Both the position numbers and the translations under genes were made by a program. Shown piece after piece: positions 1-9,030 of a DNA stretch of 64,000 nt (within the stretch, counting starts at the first letter, position 1; each line of letters starts with the position of its first letter). The stretch covers positions 1,426,001 to 1,490,000 of the forward strand of contig NZ_CP071796.1 in the NCBI RefSeq assembly GCF_017498525.1, written 5' to 3'. The notes under the pieces were generated by a model. It saw only the letters and a program-made list of their open reading frames with translations. It ran no database searches and was not told the DNA's origin. This DNA comes from Ottowia testudinis (GTDB lineage Bacteria > Pseudomonadota > Gammaproteobacteria > Burkholderiales > Burkholderiaceae_C).

Positions 1-136
1 CGCCGTCGAAGATGAGCGGGGGGAATTGCTTGAGCTGCGCGCACACCGCGTCCAGCCGCGCCGGATCGGGGTAGGCGGGCATCTGGCGCGCCGGTTTCTG
101 GCGCCACAAGGTGGGATGCCACGGCGTAACATTCAT
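1..136 (-). CDS. Class II 3-deoxy-7-phosphoheptulonate (DAHP) synthase, N-terminal part, runs off the left edge
   Basis: The first 45 codons can be read. They begin MNVTPWHPTLWRQKPARQ and continue through YPDPARLDAV to a QFPPLIFDG segment. This is the usual N-terminus of the plant-type (class II) DAHP synthase, which condenses phosphoenolpyruvate and erythrose 4-phosphate in the first step of the shikimate pathway. The ATG at 136-134 is chosen because it leads straight into the conserved SWRQKPA-like region. No strong ribosome binding site is seen. The active site lies outside the window, so the call rests on the N-terminal signature only. aroC for the last shikimate step is elsewhere in the window (52606). 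Confidence 0.75.
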   Translation of the reverse strand, partial: MNVTPWHPTLWRQKPARQMPAYPDPARLDAVCAQLKQFPPLIFDG

Positions 137-699
137 GGGTAGATTGACCGGAAGCCTGAATAATCTGCGTGACGAGTACGGAGAGCGCGAAGGAACCTCA
201 AAAAATTTTTTTTTTGGCGCAGACATTGACCTTTTGTGCCAGGTTGTGGTGCATGCGGCGCAATCAGCAGAATCAATTCGGCTCAGGGTGCCACGAGGTT
301 TATTTCATCAAGAAGCTCGCGGTTGCGCGTCCTCTCGGGCTTACGCTCGAATACCGCCGTGCTTAGTCTCATTTGATTCACAGCTTCAAAATTGCGCTTT
401 CCGTGCCAGCGAAGATATTATGCAGAGACTCCTTGGTGCACGCTATGAAAATTCTGTCTTACAAACATTTCTATATCAACGGCAACTGCGCCATACGCTG
501 TGGCGCGCAACGAAGAATGTAGCTGCTATGCCTGCCGACAGGCTTGCATCGGTCTTGTAAGCCATTGTGATGAAATTTAAAAATAATAAAATGCAACAAA
601 GTTTATGTCGACGCCGCTGCCGGGTGCTCGCGCTAATACGCCATTAACGGTCGATCCCAAGGGGAAAAAGTCAGTTTTCTTAAAGCCAAATTTAGCAGT
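137..699. other. AT-rich intergenic stretch without a convincing gene
   Basis: Short open frames exist here, the longest at 111-560 on the plus strand. They have no ribosome binding site, overlap the DAHP synthase start and resemble no family I know. A run of A then T at about 201-215 has no stem in front of it. I see no gene. The base composition is clearly lower in GC than the metabolic genes further right, so this may be the edge of acquired DNA. Confidence 0.5.
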
Positions 700-1284
700 T
701 TAAACAAGCCAGCCTGGATATGATGGATCGACTAACTCAGCCTCAAGTGTATACCAATTAGGCGTGGAATCGGCGCTAATTTTTACGCGAACCCAATATT
801 CGCGCCCAGCGACAATAGGCCAATTGGGCGGACGCGGGGTAATATAAGCTCCTGCTGTATTTGGCGTTGAAAGGCATAGCTGCGGGTTAGGTGAGGCATC
901 AGGCCCCATTCCGATTCCACAAATGTTCACGCTGTTCCAAACATAGGCCGATCCTAAATGGTTATTATTTGGGTTGAACCAAAACTCTATACTCAATCCT
1001 AAATCACTTACAAATGCTCCGACACCATATTTGCAGATAGAATCATTATTCTGCGAATTAATCCAATTGCTATTCAATCCTTGCACGAAAGCAACAATCG
1101 CATGATCGGAGATCACTGCGGGGACATTCCAGATAAATCGTGATTGCAACTTCAAGGCACCAGAAGACGGAATCGGCCCGGTAAAGACGGAGGGTCTAAG
1201 CCAATCAAAGCCACCAGAGCCACCCACAGCATGAAGCACGCCTTGAACCTGGCTATCAGCTCGAGAGTGCATAGAGAATGCCAA
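700..1284 (-). CDS. Secreted orphan protein of unknown function
   Basis: The open frame encodes about 194 residues if it begins at the TTG at 1284. It is rich in Asn, Pro, Trp and Gly, with aromatic beta-like patches such as WNVPAVISDHAIVAF and EFWFNPNNNHLG. I do not recognise the family; an extracellular beta-sandwich is a guess. In-frame codons upstream of the TTG read KKTYGLHTILCFLAFSMHSRA, which looks like a signal peptide, but no ATG is in frame there. AAGGAG lies at 1335-1330 and a run of seven A on the coding strand sits just after it. A missing or extra base in that run could hide the true start. Codon use is AT-rich compared with the neighbours, suggesting transfer. Confidence 0.5.
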   Translation of the reverse strand: MAFSMHSRADSQVQGVLHAVGGSGGFDWLRPSVFTGPIPSSGALKLQSRFIWNVPAVISDHAIVAFVQGLNSNWINSQNNDSICKYGVGAFVSDLGLSIEFWFNPNNNHLGSAYVWNSVNICGIGMGPDASPNPQLCLSTPNTAGAYITPRPPNWPIVAGREYWVRVKISADSTPNWYTLEAELVDPSYPGWLV

Positions 1285-1369
1285 AAAACAAAGAATAGTA
1301 TGTAGCCCATAAGTTTTTTTATAATTTATCTCCTTCGCGTAAGATAAAAATTTTAAATCTGGGAGTCAT

Positions 1370-1870
1370 ATTCCCTGCCGCTTGCGGCGTAAGCTTTAAG
1401 GATGAGCGGGTACCTGCATAAGAGTCATAACGTTACCGTGCTGATGTACCACTTGGTGTTTCCAGCCAAGTACAGAAGAGCGGTGTTCGACGATGAAGTT
1501 GATGAAGTGCTCAAAGAGGTGTGCTTGGAGATAGAGCGTCGTTATGAACTGAAGCTTTTAGAGATTGGCACCGGCCGAGATCACGTGCATTTTTGGTGCA
1601 ATCGGTGCCGATGCACAGCGTGACGAAGGTTGCACATACGCTCAAGAGCATCACGGCACGAGAGGTGTTCAGGAGATGTCCGAAAGTCAAACGTCAACTA
1701 TTGGGCGGCAAGTTTTGGTCAAAAGGGTACTTTGCAGCGACGGTAGGCAAACACGGAGACCAAGAGATGATCGGACGCTACGTAAAGAATCAAGGTGGTT
1801 AATATAAAAAGCTGCACTCAGATCATCAACGGGGGTTATTATGATATCCCGCAGCTTGCTGTGGGGTGGT
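1370..1870 (+). mobile_element. Decayed IS200/IS605-type insertion sequence
   Basis: The element contains a broken Y1 transposase flanked by two small hairpins with TT loops. The left one is GCCGC-TT-GCGGC at 1377-1388. The right one is CCCGCAGC-TT-GCTGTGGG at 1848-1865. Subterminal hairpins of this kind are the recognition structures of IS200/IS605 elements, which move as single strands and leave no terminal inverted repeats or target duplication. No tnpB or IscB partner is present, as in the IS200 group. Exact cleavage sites cannot be fixed by eye, so the boundaries are approximate. Confidence 0.65.
1402..1802 (+). pseudogene. tnpA: IS200-type HUH (Y1) transposase tnpA, frameshifted
   Basis: Frame 1 reads MSGYLHKSHNVTVLMYHLVF and reaches the HUH metal motif DHVHF near 1576-1590. 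The protein then continues in another frame as LVQSVPMHSVTKVAHTLKSI and on to MIGRYVKNQG, whose Tyr is the expected catalytic residue. The shift falls in a T run at about 1589-1594, where one missing T restores the frame. A TAA stop follows NQGG at 1800-1802, where the family usually continues with EYKKLHSD, and YKKLHSD is indeed still readable after it. Two lesions make an active protein unlikely. The N-terminal half would end at 1623. Confidence 0.8.
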
Positions 1871-1923
1871 TCATTACCATTTTGTAGATATGGAAGTGGT
1901 GAAAACTTAAGCAGCATGAAATT

Positions 1924-2790
1924 CTAGTTGCTTAACTGCATTGGTGGAATCCTGAGTGAATCAATAATACCCCAGTTCCACCAGGCCCACGGATTTTTTG
2001 AAACATCAGCACTAAGAATAGTGATGGCATCTTGGATCGCGTTTTTGGGGTCGTAAAGACGTGTAAGACGAACCCTAATAAAACTCGCAGATTCCGTGTA
2101 CGAGGCTACATGAATTAATTTGGCCCCCGTCCGAAGCGCAATCCGCTCAAGACCGCTGGATAAGTATATGTCGGTACCTAAAAATCGATAAGGCTTTCTC
2201 TCAGTTGCCGCACTATCCCAAGCATCGGCTAGTATGCACCACATTTCGCCGCCTTCTAAACCTTTGTACAGCCTGCGCATCGACTCTCTGCGCCCTAAGG
2301 AAATTCCGCCAACAATAGAATCAAATTTATTTATTTTCGCGCTCAAAAACAATCGAATATCGGAGGGAATTGATGTGTCCTCATTCAATTCAAGGCGCAG
2401 GGAATTTATCTTAAATCCTCTTTTTGCAAGGGCAATTGCGCCAGTCAATATTCTATCGTAGTGATTGAATATCAGAATCACGCCGGAAGAGTCTCGCCTC
2501 GCATCAATCAATAACTCGTCACCCTCAATAGCTAATGAGACGCCATTGAGGCTGCCGATCCTACGCATTGCATATGTGTCCATGCGTTCCACGGCTAGAA
2601 GCTGCATATGCCGCTTTGCCCATTCTAACAATAATGGTTTTGGGGTGTTGGGAAAATACCTCGAGAAAATTGACGTGAGGAATTCTATTGTTGCGGAATC
2701 TTCTTTTTTGTCATGCCCCAACAAGCTCGCTGCCCTCCAGGGGAGAGAGAGTGGCAGTTTGGACGCAGTTCGATAAAAAAAAGACATCAT
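1924..2790 (-). CDS. LpxL/HtrB-like lysophospholipid acyltransferase family protein
   Basis: The product is 288 residues, close to the usual length of lipid A acyltransferase-like proteins. Recognisable landmarks are GVILIFNHYDRILTGAIALA (position of the HX4D/E motif), a GEMWCILADAWDS segment matching the usual 'G..V..L.D' block, an FLGTDIYLSSGLERIALRTGA block, and NPWAWWNW near the C-terminus, matching the terminal WL/WWxxR element. The catalytic His is present but the acidic partner of HX4D/E is not obvious, so the acceptor, and even activity, are uncertain. Such enzymes act at the inner membrane on lipid A or other glycolipids. The gene is AT-rich and next to a decayed IS, which suggests acquisition. 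Confidence 0.55.
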   Translation of the reverse strand: MMSFFYRTASKLPLSLPWRAASLLGHDKKEDSATIEFLTSIFSRYFPNTPKPLLLEWAKRHMQLLAVERMDTYAMRRIGSLNGVSLAIEGDELLIDARRDSSGVILIFNHYDRILTGAIALAKRGFKINSLRLELNEDTSIPSDIRLFLSAKINKFDSIVGGISLGRRESMRRLYKGLEGGEMWCILADAWDSAATERKPYRFLGTDIYLSSGLERIALRTGAKLIHVASYTESASFIRVRLTRLYDPKNAIQDAITILSADVSKNPWAWWNWGIIDSLRIPPMQLSN

Positions 2791-3153
2791 TGCCCTGCAA
2801 GATTTACTTATCGACCCAGTTTAGGCGCCGTAAGTTGTTGTTACCATGTTGTCGTTGTCCGCAGCTAGAGGCGCAAGTACCCATACCATACAGACGAAGT
2901 CTAATAGATACCTTTGATTCCTTCGGCGAGCTATTTAAGAACAAGCCAAAAGATGATAGTAGCCCGCTGTACACAGTACCGTGTTTAGTGGTGTACCTTG
3001 CCACCTCGGAGCCTGCGCCGACGTTGACGCGCTAGTTAGTCGGCCAGCGGGTTACCGACGCGCAACGCGGCGCTTGTGTGAGTGTCAACCAAGATGACCA
3101 GCGCCACGTGACCGTGGGGAGACGGTAATCTACGCGTTGGACAATAAGAGACA
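2791..3153. other. Intergenic stretch between accessory DNA and gcvP
   Basis: No credible gene is seen. Small open frames on both strands lack a ribosome binding site. Base composition changes from AT-rich to GC-rich at roughly 3000-3150, just downstream of the gcvP stop, which marks the likely right border of the accessory patch. No tRNA or clear direct repeat marks an integration site. Confidence 0.4.
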
Positions 3154-6054
3154 TCACGCTGTGGCGCCCGCCAAGGGTTCCACCGGAGTGCAGGAACAAA
3201 AAAGGTTACGGTCGCCATACACGTTGTCGACACGGCCCACCGGCGGCCAGTACTTCACGCTGCCGGCCGGGCGGCCGGCCATGGCGCCGCCCACATCGCG
3301 CGGATAGGGGTGCGGCCAGTCGAGCGCGAGCAGGGCGTCGGCGGTGTGTGGGGCGTTCTTCAGCGGGTTGTCGTCTTGCGGCCACTCGCCTTTTTCAACG
3401 CGGCGAATCTCCTGCCGAATAGCGATCATGGCGTCGATGAAGCGGTCGATTTCGGCCAGCGGCTCGCTCTCGGTCGGCTCGACCATCAGCGTGTTGGCGA
3501 CGGGAAAGCTCAGCGTGGGCGCGTGAAAACCGTAGTCGGCCAGGCGCTTGGCGACGTCTTCGGCCATCACGCCGCTGGAGTCTTTCAACTCGCGCAAGTC
3601 CAGAATGCATTCGTGCGCGACGTGGCCGTTGGCGCTGGCGTAGAGCGTGGGGTAGTGGTCTTTCAGGCGCTTGCTGATGTAGTTGGCGCTGAGGATCGCC
3701 GCCTCGGTGGCGTGCGTCAGGCCGCCGGCGCCCATCATGCGGATGTACATCCAGCTGATCGGCAGCACCGCCGCGTTGCCGTAGGGCGCCGCGCTGATGG
3801 CTCCGATTTTGCGAGCATCGCCGCCAGTCTGGTGGCCGGGCAGGTACGGCACCAGGTCTTCCACCACGCACACTGGCCCCACGCCCGGCCCGCCGCCGCC
3901 GTGGGGGATGCAGAAGGTCTTGTGCAGGTTCAGGTGGCTCACGTCGCCACCGAATTCGCCCGGCGCGGCCACGCCGACCATGGCGTTCATGTTGGCACCG
4001 TCCAGGTACACGCGGCCGCCGTGCTGGTGCACCAGCTGGCAGACTTCCTTGACCTGCGTCTCAAACACGCCGTGCGTGCTGGGGTAGGTGATCATGATGC
4101 AGGCGAGCTTGGCCGAATGCTGCTCGCACTTGGCCTTGAGGTCGGCCAGATCGACGTTGCCGTTGTCGTCGCACTTGGTAACGACGACCTTCATGCCAAC
4201 CATTTGCGCGCTGGCGGGGTTGGTGCCGTGCGCGCTACTGGGGATCAGGCAGACATCGCGCTCAGGCTGCCCCTGCGCGGCGTGCCAGGCCTTGATGGCG
4301 AGCAGGCCGGCGTATTCGCCCTGGCTGCCGGCGTTGGGTTGCAGGCTGACGTCGGCGTAGCCGGTGATGGCCGAGAGCCACGCGCGCAGTTGCTGGTCGA
4401 GCTCGGCATAGCCGGCCAACTGGTCGGTCGGCGCGAACGGGTGCACATGGGCGAATTCAGGCCAGGTGATGGGGATCATCTCGCTGGTGGCGTTCAGCTT
4501 CATGGTGCAGCTGCCCAGCGGGATCATGCCCCGATCAAGCGCCAGATCCTTGTCGGACAACTGGCGGATGTAGCGCAGCATGCCGGTTTCGGAGTGGTGG
4601 CTGTTGAACACCGGGTGCGTCATGAAGGGCGTGGTGCGGCGCAGCGCGGCGGGGATGAGCGTGGGCGCGGAGGCCTCCAGCGCGGCGAAGTCGGGCAGGG
4701 CCTTGCCGTCGCCGAAAATCTGCCACAGCAGCTCGACGTCGGCGCGCGTGCTGGTTTCGTCGAACGACACGCACAGGTAGTCGTTCCAGGCTTTTCGCAG
4801 GTTGGCACCCATCTGCACGGCGCGGGCAGCTATCTTATCGGTAGCATCGTCGGTCTTGAAGCTGACGGTGTCAAAGCCCGAATCGTGGTGCATGGCGGTG
4901 AAGCCCAGCGCCTTCATGCCGGCGGTGAAGATGCTGGCCAGCCGCGTGGTGCGCTCGGCAATGCGCTTCAACCCTTCAGGGCCGTGGTAGACGGCGTACA
5001 TGCTGGCGACCACCGCCGGCAGCACCTGCGCGGTGCAGATGTTGCTGGTGGCTTTTTCGCGGCGGATGTGTTGCTCACGCGTTTGCAGCGCCAGTCGGTA
5101 GGCTGGCTTGCCGTGCACGTCGACGCTGGCGCCCACCAAGCGGCCGGGCAGCGAGCGCTTGAAGTCGTCCTTGCAGGCCATAAAGGCCGCGTGCGGGCCG
5201 CCCGCGCCCATCGGCATGCCAAAGCGCTGCGTGCTGCCGACGACGATGTCGGCGCCCATCTCGCCGGGGGATTTGAGCAGCGTAAGCGCCAGCAAATCGG
5301 TGGCCATGATGACGGCGGCCTGCTTGGCGTGAATCTTGTCCGACTCGGCGCTCCAGTCGGCCAGCCAGCCGCTGCTGCACGGGTATTGGATGAGGGCGGC
5401 GAAGTAGTCGTCGGCGGCAATCGCCGCATCCCATTCTTCGCGCGAATTGGCCAGCTTTACCATAAGGCCCAGCGGCGCGGCGCGGGTCTGGATCACTTCG
5501 ATGGTCTGCGGGTGCGCGTTGCCGCTGACCACAATGGTGTTGCCCTTGGCCTTGACCGAGCGGCGCGCCAGTGTCATCGCTTCGGCCGCAGCTGTGGCCT
5601 CGTCCAGCATCGAGGCGTTGGCGATGTCCATGCCGGTCAGGTCGGTGACCATGGTCTGAAAGTTGACCAGCGCCTCCATGCGGCCCTGGCTGATCTCGGC
5701 CTGGTAGGGCGTGTAGGCGGTGTACCAGGCGGGGTTTTCCAGTACGTTGCGCAGGATGACGCCGGGTGTGTGGCAACCGTAATAGCCCTGGCCGATGAAG
5801 CTTTTCAACAGCTGGTTCTTGCTGGCGATCTGCTTCAACTCTGATAGCGCATCGGCCTCGCTGATGGCAGGCGGCAACTCCATGGTCGAGGTGCGCGCGA
5901 TGCTGCGCGGCACGATGGAGTCGATCAGCGACTGGCGTGATTTCTCGCCGATGACGGCGAGCATTTTTTGCTCGTCCTCAGGCGTCAGGCCGATGTGGCG
6001 GGCGATGAATTCGCCCGGATTCTCCAGGTTGGCGAGGGTAGGGACGTTGGACAT
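3154..6054 (-). CDS. gcvP: Glycine dehydrogenase (decarboxylating), P-protein of the glycine cleavage system
   Basis: The product is 966 residues, the normal length for the single-chain P-protein. It decarboxylates glycine with pyridoxal phosphate and passes the aminomethyl group to the lipoyl arm of GcvH. The PLP-binding segment [18 protein letters not shown] is present, with the Schiff-base Lys at residue 712. N-terminal landmarks are [12 protein letters not shown] and [19 protein letters not shown]. The ATG at 6054 is preferred over an upstream in-frame ATG at 6105 because the family begins right at [11 protein letters not shown]. It is the last gene of the minus-strand gcvT-gcvH-gcvP operon and should respond to the glycine riboswitch at 8831-9020. 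Confidence 0.97.
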   Translation of the reverse strand: MSNVPTLANLENPGEFIARHIGLTPEDEQKMLAVIGEKSRQSLIDSIVPRSIARTSTMELPPAISEADALSELKQIASKNQLLKSFIGQGYYGCHTPGVILRNVLENPAWYTAYTPYQAEISQGRMEALVNFQTMVTDLTGMDIANASMLDEATAAAEAMTLARRSVKAKGNTIVVSGNAHPQTIEVIQTRAAPLGLMVKLANSREEWDAAIAADDYFAALIQYPCSSGWLADWSAESDKIHAKQAAVIMATDLLALTLLKSPGEMGADIVVGSTQRFGMPMGAGGPHAAFMACKDDFKRSLPGRLVGASVDVHGKPAYRLALQTREQHIRREKATSNICTAQVLPAVVASMYAVYHGPEGLKRIAERTTRLASIFTAGMKALGFTAMHHDSGFDTVSFKTDDATDKIAARAVQMGANLRKAWNDYLCVSFDETSTRADVELLWQIFGDGKALPDFAALEASAPTLIPAALRRTTPFMTHPVFNSHHSETGMLRYIRQLSDKDLALDRGMIPLGSCTMKLNATSEMIPITWPEFAHVHPFAPTDQLAGYAELDQQLRAWLSAITGYADVSLQPNAGSQGEYAGLLAIKAWHAAQGQPERDVCLIPSSAHGTNPASAQMVGMKVVVTKCDDNGNVDLADLKAKCEQHSAKLACIMITYPSTHGVFETQVKEVCQLVHQHGGRVYLDGANMNAMVGVAAPGEFGGDVSHLNLHKTFCIPHGGGGPGVGPVCVVEDLVPYLPGHQTGGDARKIGAISAAPYGNAAVLPISWMYIRMMGAGGLTHATEAAILSANYISKRLKDHYPTLYASANGHVAHECILDLRELKDSSGVMAEDVAKRLADYGFHAPTLSFPVANTLMVEPTESEPLAEIDRFIDAMIAIRQEIRRVEKGEWPQDDNPLKNAPHTADALLALDWPHPYPRDVGGAMAGRPAGSVKYWPPVGRVDNVYGDRNLFCSCTPVEPLAGATA

Positions 6055-6147
6055 GGCGGGTGCTCCGGGCAAACAAAGTACAAGGCGCATCGCCACGCCG
6101 TTCACGGCCAGCAGATGCGCCTTGCGCCGCGCTGTGGCAGCGCAGGA

Positions 6148-6507
6148 TCAGGCTGCGAAGGCGTTGTACGCGGCTTCGTCCATCAGCGCGGCGACTTCAT
6201 CGGGCTTGGCCAACTTGACCTTGAAGAACCAGCCGGCGCCCATCGGGTCGCTGTTGGCCAGGCTCGGCTCATCCACCAGCGCCTGGTTCACTTCTACGAC
6301 TTCGCCGCTGACGGGCATGTACACGTCGGCAGCGGCTTTCACGCTCTCGACCACACCGGCGGTGTCTTTTTGCGCGTAGGTCTTGCCGACTTCGGGCAGT
6401 TCGACAAACACCACGTCGCCCAGCGCATCCTGCGCGTGCTGCGTGATGCCGACGGTGGCGATGTCGCCTGCGACATTGATCCATTCGTGGTCTTCGGTGT
6501 ATTTCAT
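6148..6507 (-). CDS. gcvH: Glycine cleavage system H-protein (lipoyl carrier)
   Basis: The product is 119 residues beginning [21 protein letters not shown]-protein carries the aminomethyl intermediate between P-, T- and L-proteins on a lipoyl-lysine. The lipoylation motif [13 protein letters not shown] is intact, with Lys57 as the modified residue. The TPE.HEW-like start and the C-terminal [13 protein letters not shown] block are typical. A longer in-frame extension upstream to 6672 is rejected because it lacks family similarity. A TGAGGAG ribosome-binding region lies just upstream of the ATG at 6507. gcvP follows after 93 bp. Confidence 0.97.
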   Translation of the reverse strand: MKYTEDHEWINVAGDIATVGITQHAQDALGDVVFVELPEVGKTYAQKDTAGVVESVKAAADVYMPVSGEVVEVNQALVDEPSLANSDPMGAGWFFKVKLAKPDEVAALMDEAAYNAFAA

Positions 6508-6631
6508 GTGTTGCTTCTTGAGGAGTTGTTGCTGGAGGGTGGTTGCCCGTTGTTGGGTTTTAGGAATTAGGAAGCAGGGGGATCGATCGCAAGTAGGCTT
6601 GATGGGCGGATCGCATGTGCCCGACCTACTT

Positions 6632-7501
6632 TCAATCATCGAGCAATAGCGCTTCAGGTACATCGTCGGCATGAAGCGCGAGCATGCGGACCGAACTGGA
6701 CAGCAACTGTTTGCGCCTATTGTTCCATGTCATTTGAAGTGATTTATTTTTGGTTGCAAAGCCTTCATTCTTTTCCTGTGAAAGCCGATAAAGCACATTG
6801 CCAAGCCGCTGACCGAATTTGTTTCGATATTCGTCGGATTTTTGCTCCCAATATGCTACTTTTAGTTTTGGTTCACTGATCAAAAAGGTGGAAAACAGCC
6901 GTTCGACGACGAAAGGTTTCATTGTGACCGTATGATCTTTACCATATTGGGCCGAGCCCGCATAGATTTGTCCGACGGAGCTTCGCTTTATGCTTTCGCG
7001 CTCAAGATCATCAAGTCGCCTATCTAAGAACTCAAAATAACGAAACCAAAAATCTGCGCTACCTACGAAGTAGTTGCAGAACGCAAATGATGATTTCCCC
7101 ATTGAGTCATAGATATTCGACGTCGTTTTGGATAGGTGTCGAACAATAACATCCATGCCGGGATGACCTGTCAAAATGCCCTGTTCCCAGACGTTAGCGA
7201 ACAATGCTTCGTTGGCCATCATGGGATTAATGAAGACACAGTCAGCACCAGCGTCCAACTTGTCTGAAGCGAACCTACGAAAATCACCAACTGTCACGTT
7301 AGATTTGAGCTCAAACTTCCAGGAGACCAAACCCCAAGCTGGTGGCGGATCGTTCTGTAGAACCTCTTGCAGACGCTTGAACAGTTCGTATTCGCGCTGG
7401 TTTGATCCTGTGTTTTCACGCGCATCCCAAGGAATGGCCTCTGACGAGATATATTTCTTTTGTCCCTCTTTTATAAAGGGTTGGTAGATGCTGATGTCCA
7501 T
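6632..7501 (-). CDS. Protein of unknown function inserted in the gcv operon
   Basis: The product is 289 residues beginning [19 protein letters not shown]. It is soluble-looking, rich in Phe, Trp, Lys and Asp, with no signal peptide or membrane helix. Segments such as [32 protein letters not shown] and [12 protein letters not shown] give it the look of a glycosyltransferase-associated or polysaccharide-cluster protein, but I do not recognise the family and this is only an impression. It lies between gcvT (75 bp upstream) and gcvH (125 bp downstream), on the same strand, where these genes are normally adjacent. Its composition is AT-richer than both flanks, so it is probably a late insertion that shares the gcv transcript. 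Confidence 0.6.
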   Translation of the reverse strand: MDISIYQPFIKEGQKKYISSEAIPWDARENTGSNQREYELFKRLQEVLQNDPPPAWGLVSWKFELKSNVTVGDFRRFASDKLDAGADCVFINPMMANEALFANVWEQGILTGHPGMDVIVRHLSKTTSNIYDSMGKSSFAFCNYFVGSADFWFRYFEFLDRRLDDLERESIKRSSVGQIYAGSAQYGKDHTVTMKPFVVERLFSTFLISEPKLKVAYWEQKSDEYRNKFGQRLGNVLYRLSQEKNEGFATKNKSLQMTWNNRRKQLLSSSVRMLALHADDVPEALLLDD

Positions 7502-7575
7502 TTCTTGAGCGAGCCGAGAAGCAGATAAGTCAAGTGGTGGGCGGAACTTTTGTGTGCAAGCGCCAGCATACCGAG

Positions 7576-8766
7576 TCAGATCGCCCGGCGGTATTTTGGC
7601 GGGAGAAAGGGCATGTTCACTACCGTCATCGGCACGGGCTTGCCGCGCACGATGGCGTGTAAAAGTGTGCCGACGGCAGAAAATTCGGGCGCGACGTATC
7701 CCATAGCGATGGGTTGTGCGATGCTGGGGCCGAGCAGGCCGCTGGTGACGTCACCGACCCGCTGGCCAGTGGCGTCTCGCAGCTCAGTTTGATCGCGCAC
7801 GGGCACGCGCTCAGTCGTGATCAGCGCGACGCGCTTGCGCGTGACGGGCTGGCTGCCGTCCAACTGCGCCAGCACCACGTCGGCGCCGGGAAAGCCGCCC
7901 GCGCGCTCGCCCCCGGTGCGGCGCACCTTCTGCATGGCCCAGTTCAGACCCGCCTCAACGGGCGTCGTGGTGGTGTCGATGTCGTTGCCGTACAGACACA
8001 GCCCGGCTTCGAGTCGCAGGCTGTTGCGCGCACCCAGGCCAATGGGTTGAACCTCAGGCTGTGCCAGCAACTCGCGCGCGAAGGCTTCGGCTTGCGAGCC
8101 GTGGATGGAGATCTCGAAGCCATCTTCGCCGGTGTAGCCGCTGCGGGTGATGTAGAGGTCGGTGCCGTTCCAGGCAAAGGTGCCCCCGGTCATGAACACG
8201 AGCTTTTCGACACCTGAGACCAAGCGCTGAAGCGCGTCGACGGCCTTGGGGCCTTGCAGCGCGAGCAGCGCGCGCTCAGGCATGGGCAGGACCTGACAAC
8301 GGTCGCCGATCTTGCCTTGCAGGTGCACGATATCGCCCGCCTTGCAGGCACCGTTGACGATCACGAACAATTGCGGGCCTTCACGCTCGCCCGATGCGCG
8401 GGGCCGGCTCTCGCCGATGGTGTCGGCAGGGTTGCCCCAGTTGACGAACATCAGGTCGTCAATGATGGTGCCCTCGTCGGTCAGCAGCAGGCCGTAGCGC
8501 TGCTTGTCCACGCCCAGACTCATCACGTCCACCGGCATCACGCTCTCGAACGCCGCCGCAGCATCAGCACCTACCAGCTTGAGCTGACCCATGTGCGAGA
8601 CGTCAAACAAGCCGGCAGATTCGCGCGTCTGCCTGTGCTCGGCGATCAGGCCAGCGGGGTATTGCACCGGCATCGAATAGCCAGCAAACGGCACCATGCG
8701 CGCGCCCAGTTCGACGTGCAGGTCGTGCAACGGGGTTTTCTGAAGTTCGGTGTCGGCAGCGGACAT
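7576..8766 (-). CDS. gcvT: Aminomethyltransferase, T-protein of the glycine cleavage system
   Basis: The product is 396 residues. It transfers the one-carbon unit from the H-protein aminomethyl arm to tetrahydrofolate, releasing ammonia. Family landmarks are KTPLHDLHVELGARMVPFAGY, LFDVSHMGQ, a RSGYTGEDGFEI block and the C-terminal GYV region. ATG at 8766 is chosen because MSAADTELQKTPLHDLH is the normal beginning; the open frame extends to 8826 but enters the riboswitch. An insert of about 20 residues rich in Arg, Gly and Glu (DTIGESRPRASGEREG) interrupts the region after the FVNWGNPA segment and is unusual. It is the first gene of the operon. Confidence 0.96.
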   Translation of the reverse strand: MSAADTELQKTPLHDLHVELGARMVPFAGYSMPVQYPAGLIAEHRQTRESAGLFDVSHMGQLKLVGADAAAAFESVMPVDVMSLGVDKQRYGLLLTDEGTIIDDLMFVNWGNPADTIGESRPRASGEREGPQLFVIVNGACKAGDIVHLQGKIGDRCQVLPMPERALLALQGPKAVDALQRLVSGVEKLVFMTGGTFAWNGTDLYITRSGYTGEDGFEISIHGSQAEAFARELLAQPEVQPIGLGARNSLRLEAGLCLYGNDIDTTTTPVEAGLNWAMQKVRRTGGERAGGFPGADVVLAQLDGSQPVTRKRVALITTERVPVRDQTELRDATGQRVGDVTSGLLGPSIAQPIAMGYVAPEFSAVGTLLHAIVRGKPVPMTVVNMPFLPPKYRRAI

Positions 8767-8830
8767 GCGCAGGGCTCCTCGAATGCGTTGTTCAAAAGCA
8801 TTGCCCGGCCGATCAACGGCGGGCATGGAA

Positions 8831-9020
8831 CCCTGCTGTCCTCTTTACCTGAGAGATTCAACGCCGCCAATGCGCGCGCCTTGCCCCTTCGGTGGGCCGC
8901 CCGTCCCGGTGTGGGCAGCGGCCTCTCTCCAGCAGAATTTTCAGTGTGCCAGTCCTTTTGCCTGAGCGTTCAGCCTTCGGCGGCGCGTGTGACGGCGCTC
9001 TCTCCTGACCCGAAAGATTC
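8831..9020 (-). promoter_or_regulatory. Tandem glycine riboswitch in the gcvT leader
   Basis: On the minus strand two glycine aptamers can be read one after the other. The upstream one lies at about 9020-8945, with GGAGAGAGCG, then GCCGAAGGCT, then CGCTCAGGCAAAAGGAC. The downstream one lies at about 8937-8831, with GGAGAGAGGC, then ACCGAAGGGGCAA, then CTCTCAGGTAAAGAGGACAG. These are the conserved blocks of the glycine-II riboswitch. The second aptamer ends about 65 bases before the gcvT ATG. In this class glycine binding normally turns on glycine cleavage genes. The 5' end almost touches the dctM stop at 9031. Confidence 0.95.
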
Positions 9021-9030
9021 TAGCCTGCCT

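Noticed and set aside
195-220. A-run followed by T-run resembling a terminator
   Set aside because: No GC stem precedes the T tract on either strand.
111-560. A 149-codon plus-strand open frame near the left edge
   Set aside because: No ribosome binding site, no recognisable domain, and it overlaps the start of the DAHP synthase gene.
4820-4850. A segment in gcvP (AGCTATCTTATCGGTAGC) that looks like repeat A
   Set aside because: It lacks the CAAGCGC hairpin and lies in a region of normal GcvP sequence, so chance similarity is more likely.
3310-5844. A long open frame of 844 codons on the plus strand, antisense to gcvP
   Set aside because: It is rich in Ala, Gly, His, Val and Arg, lacks any family pattern, and is explained by the codon bias of the very GC-rich gcvP on the other strand.
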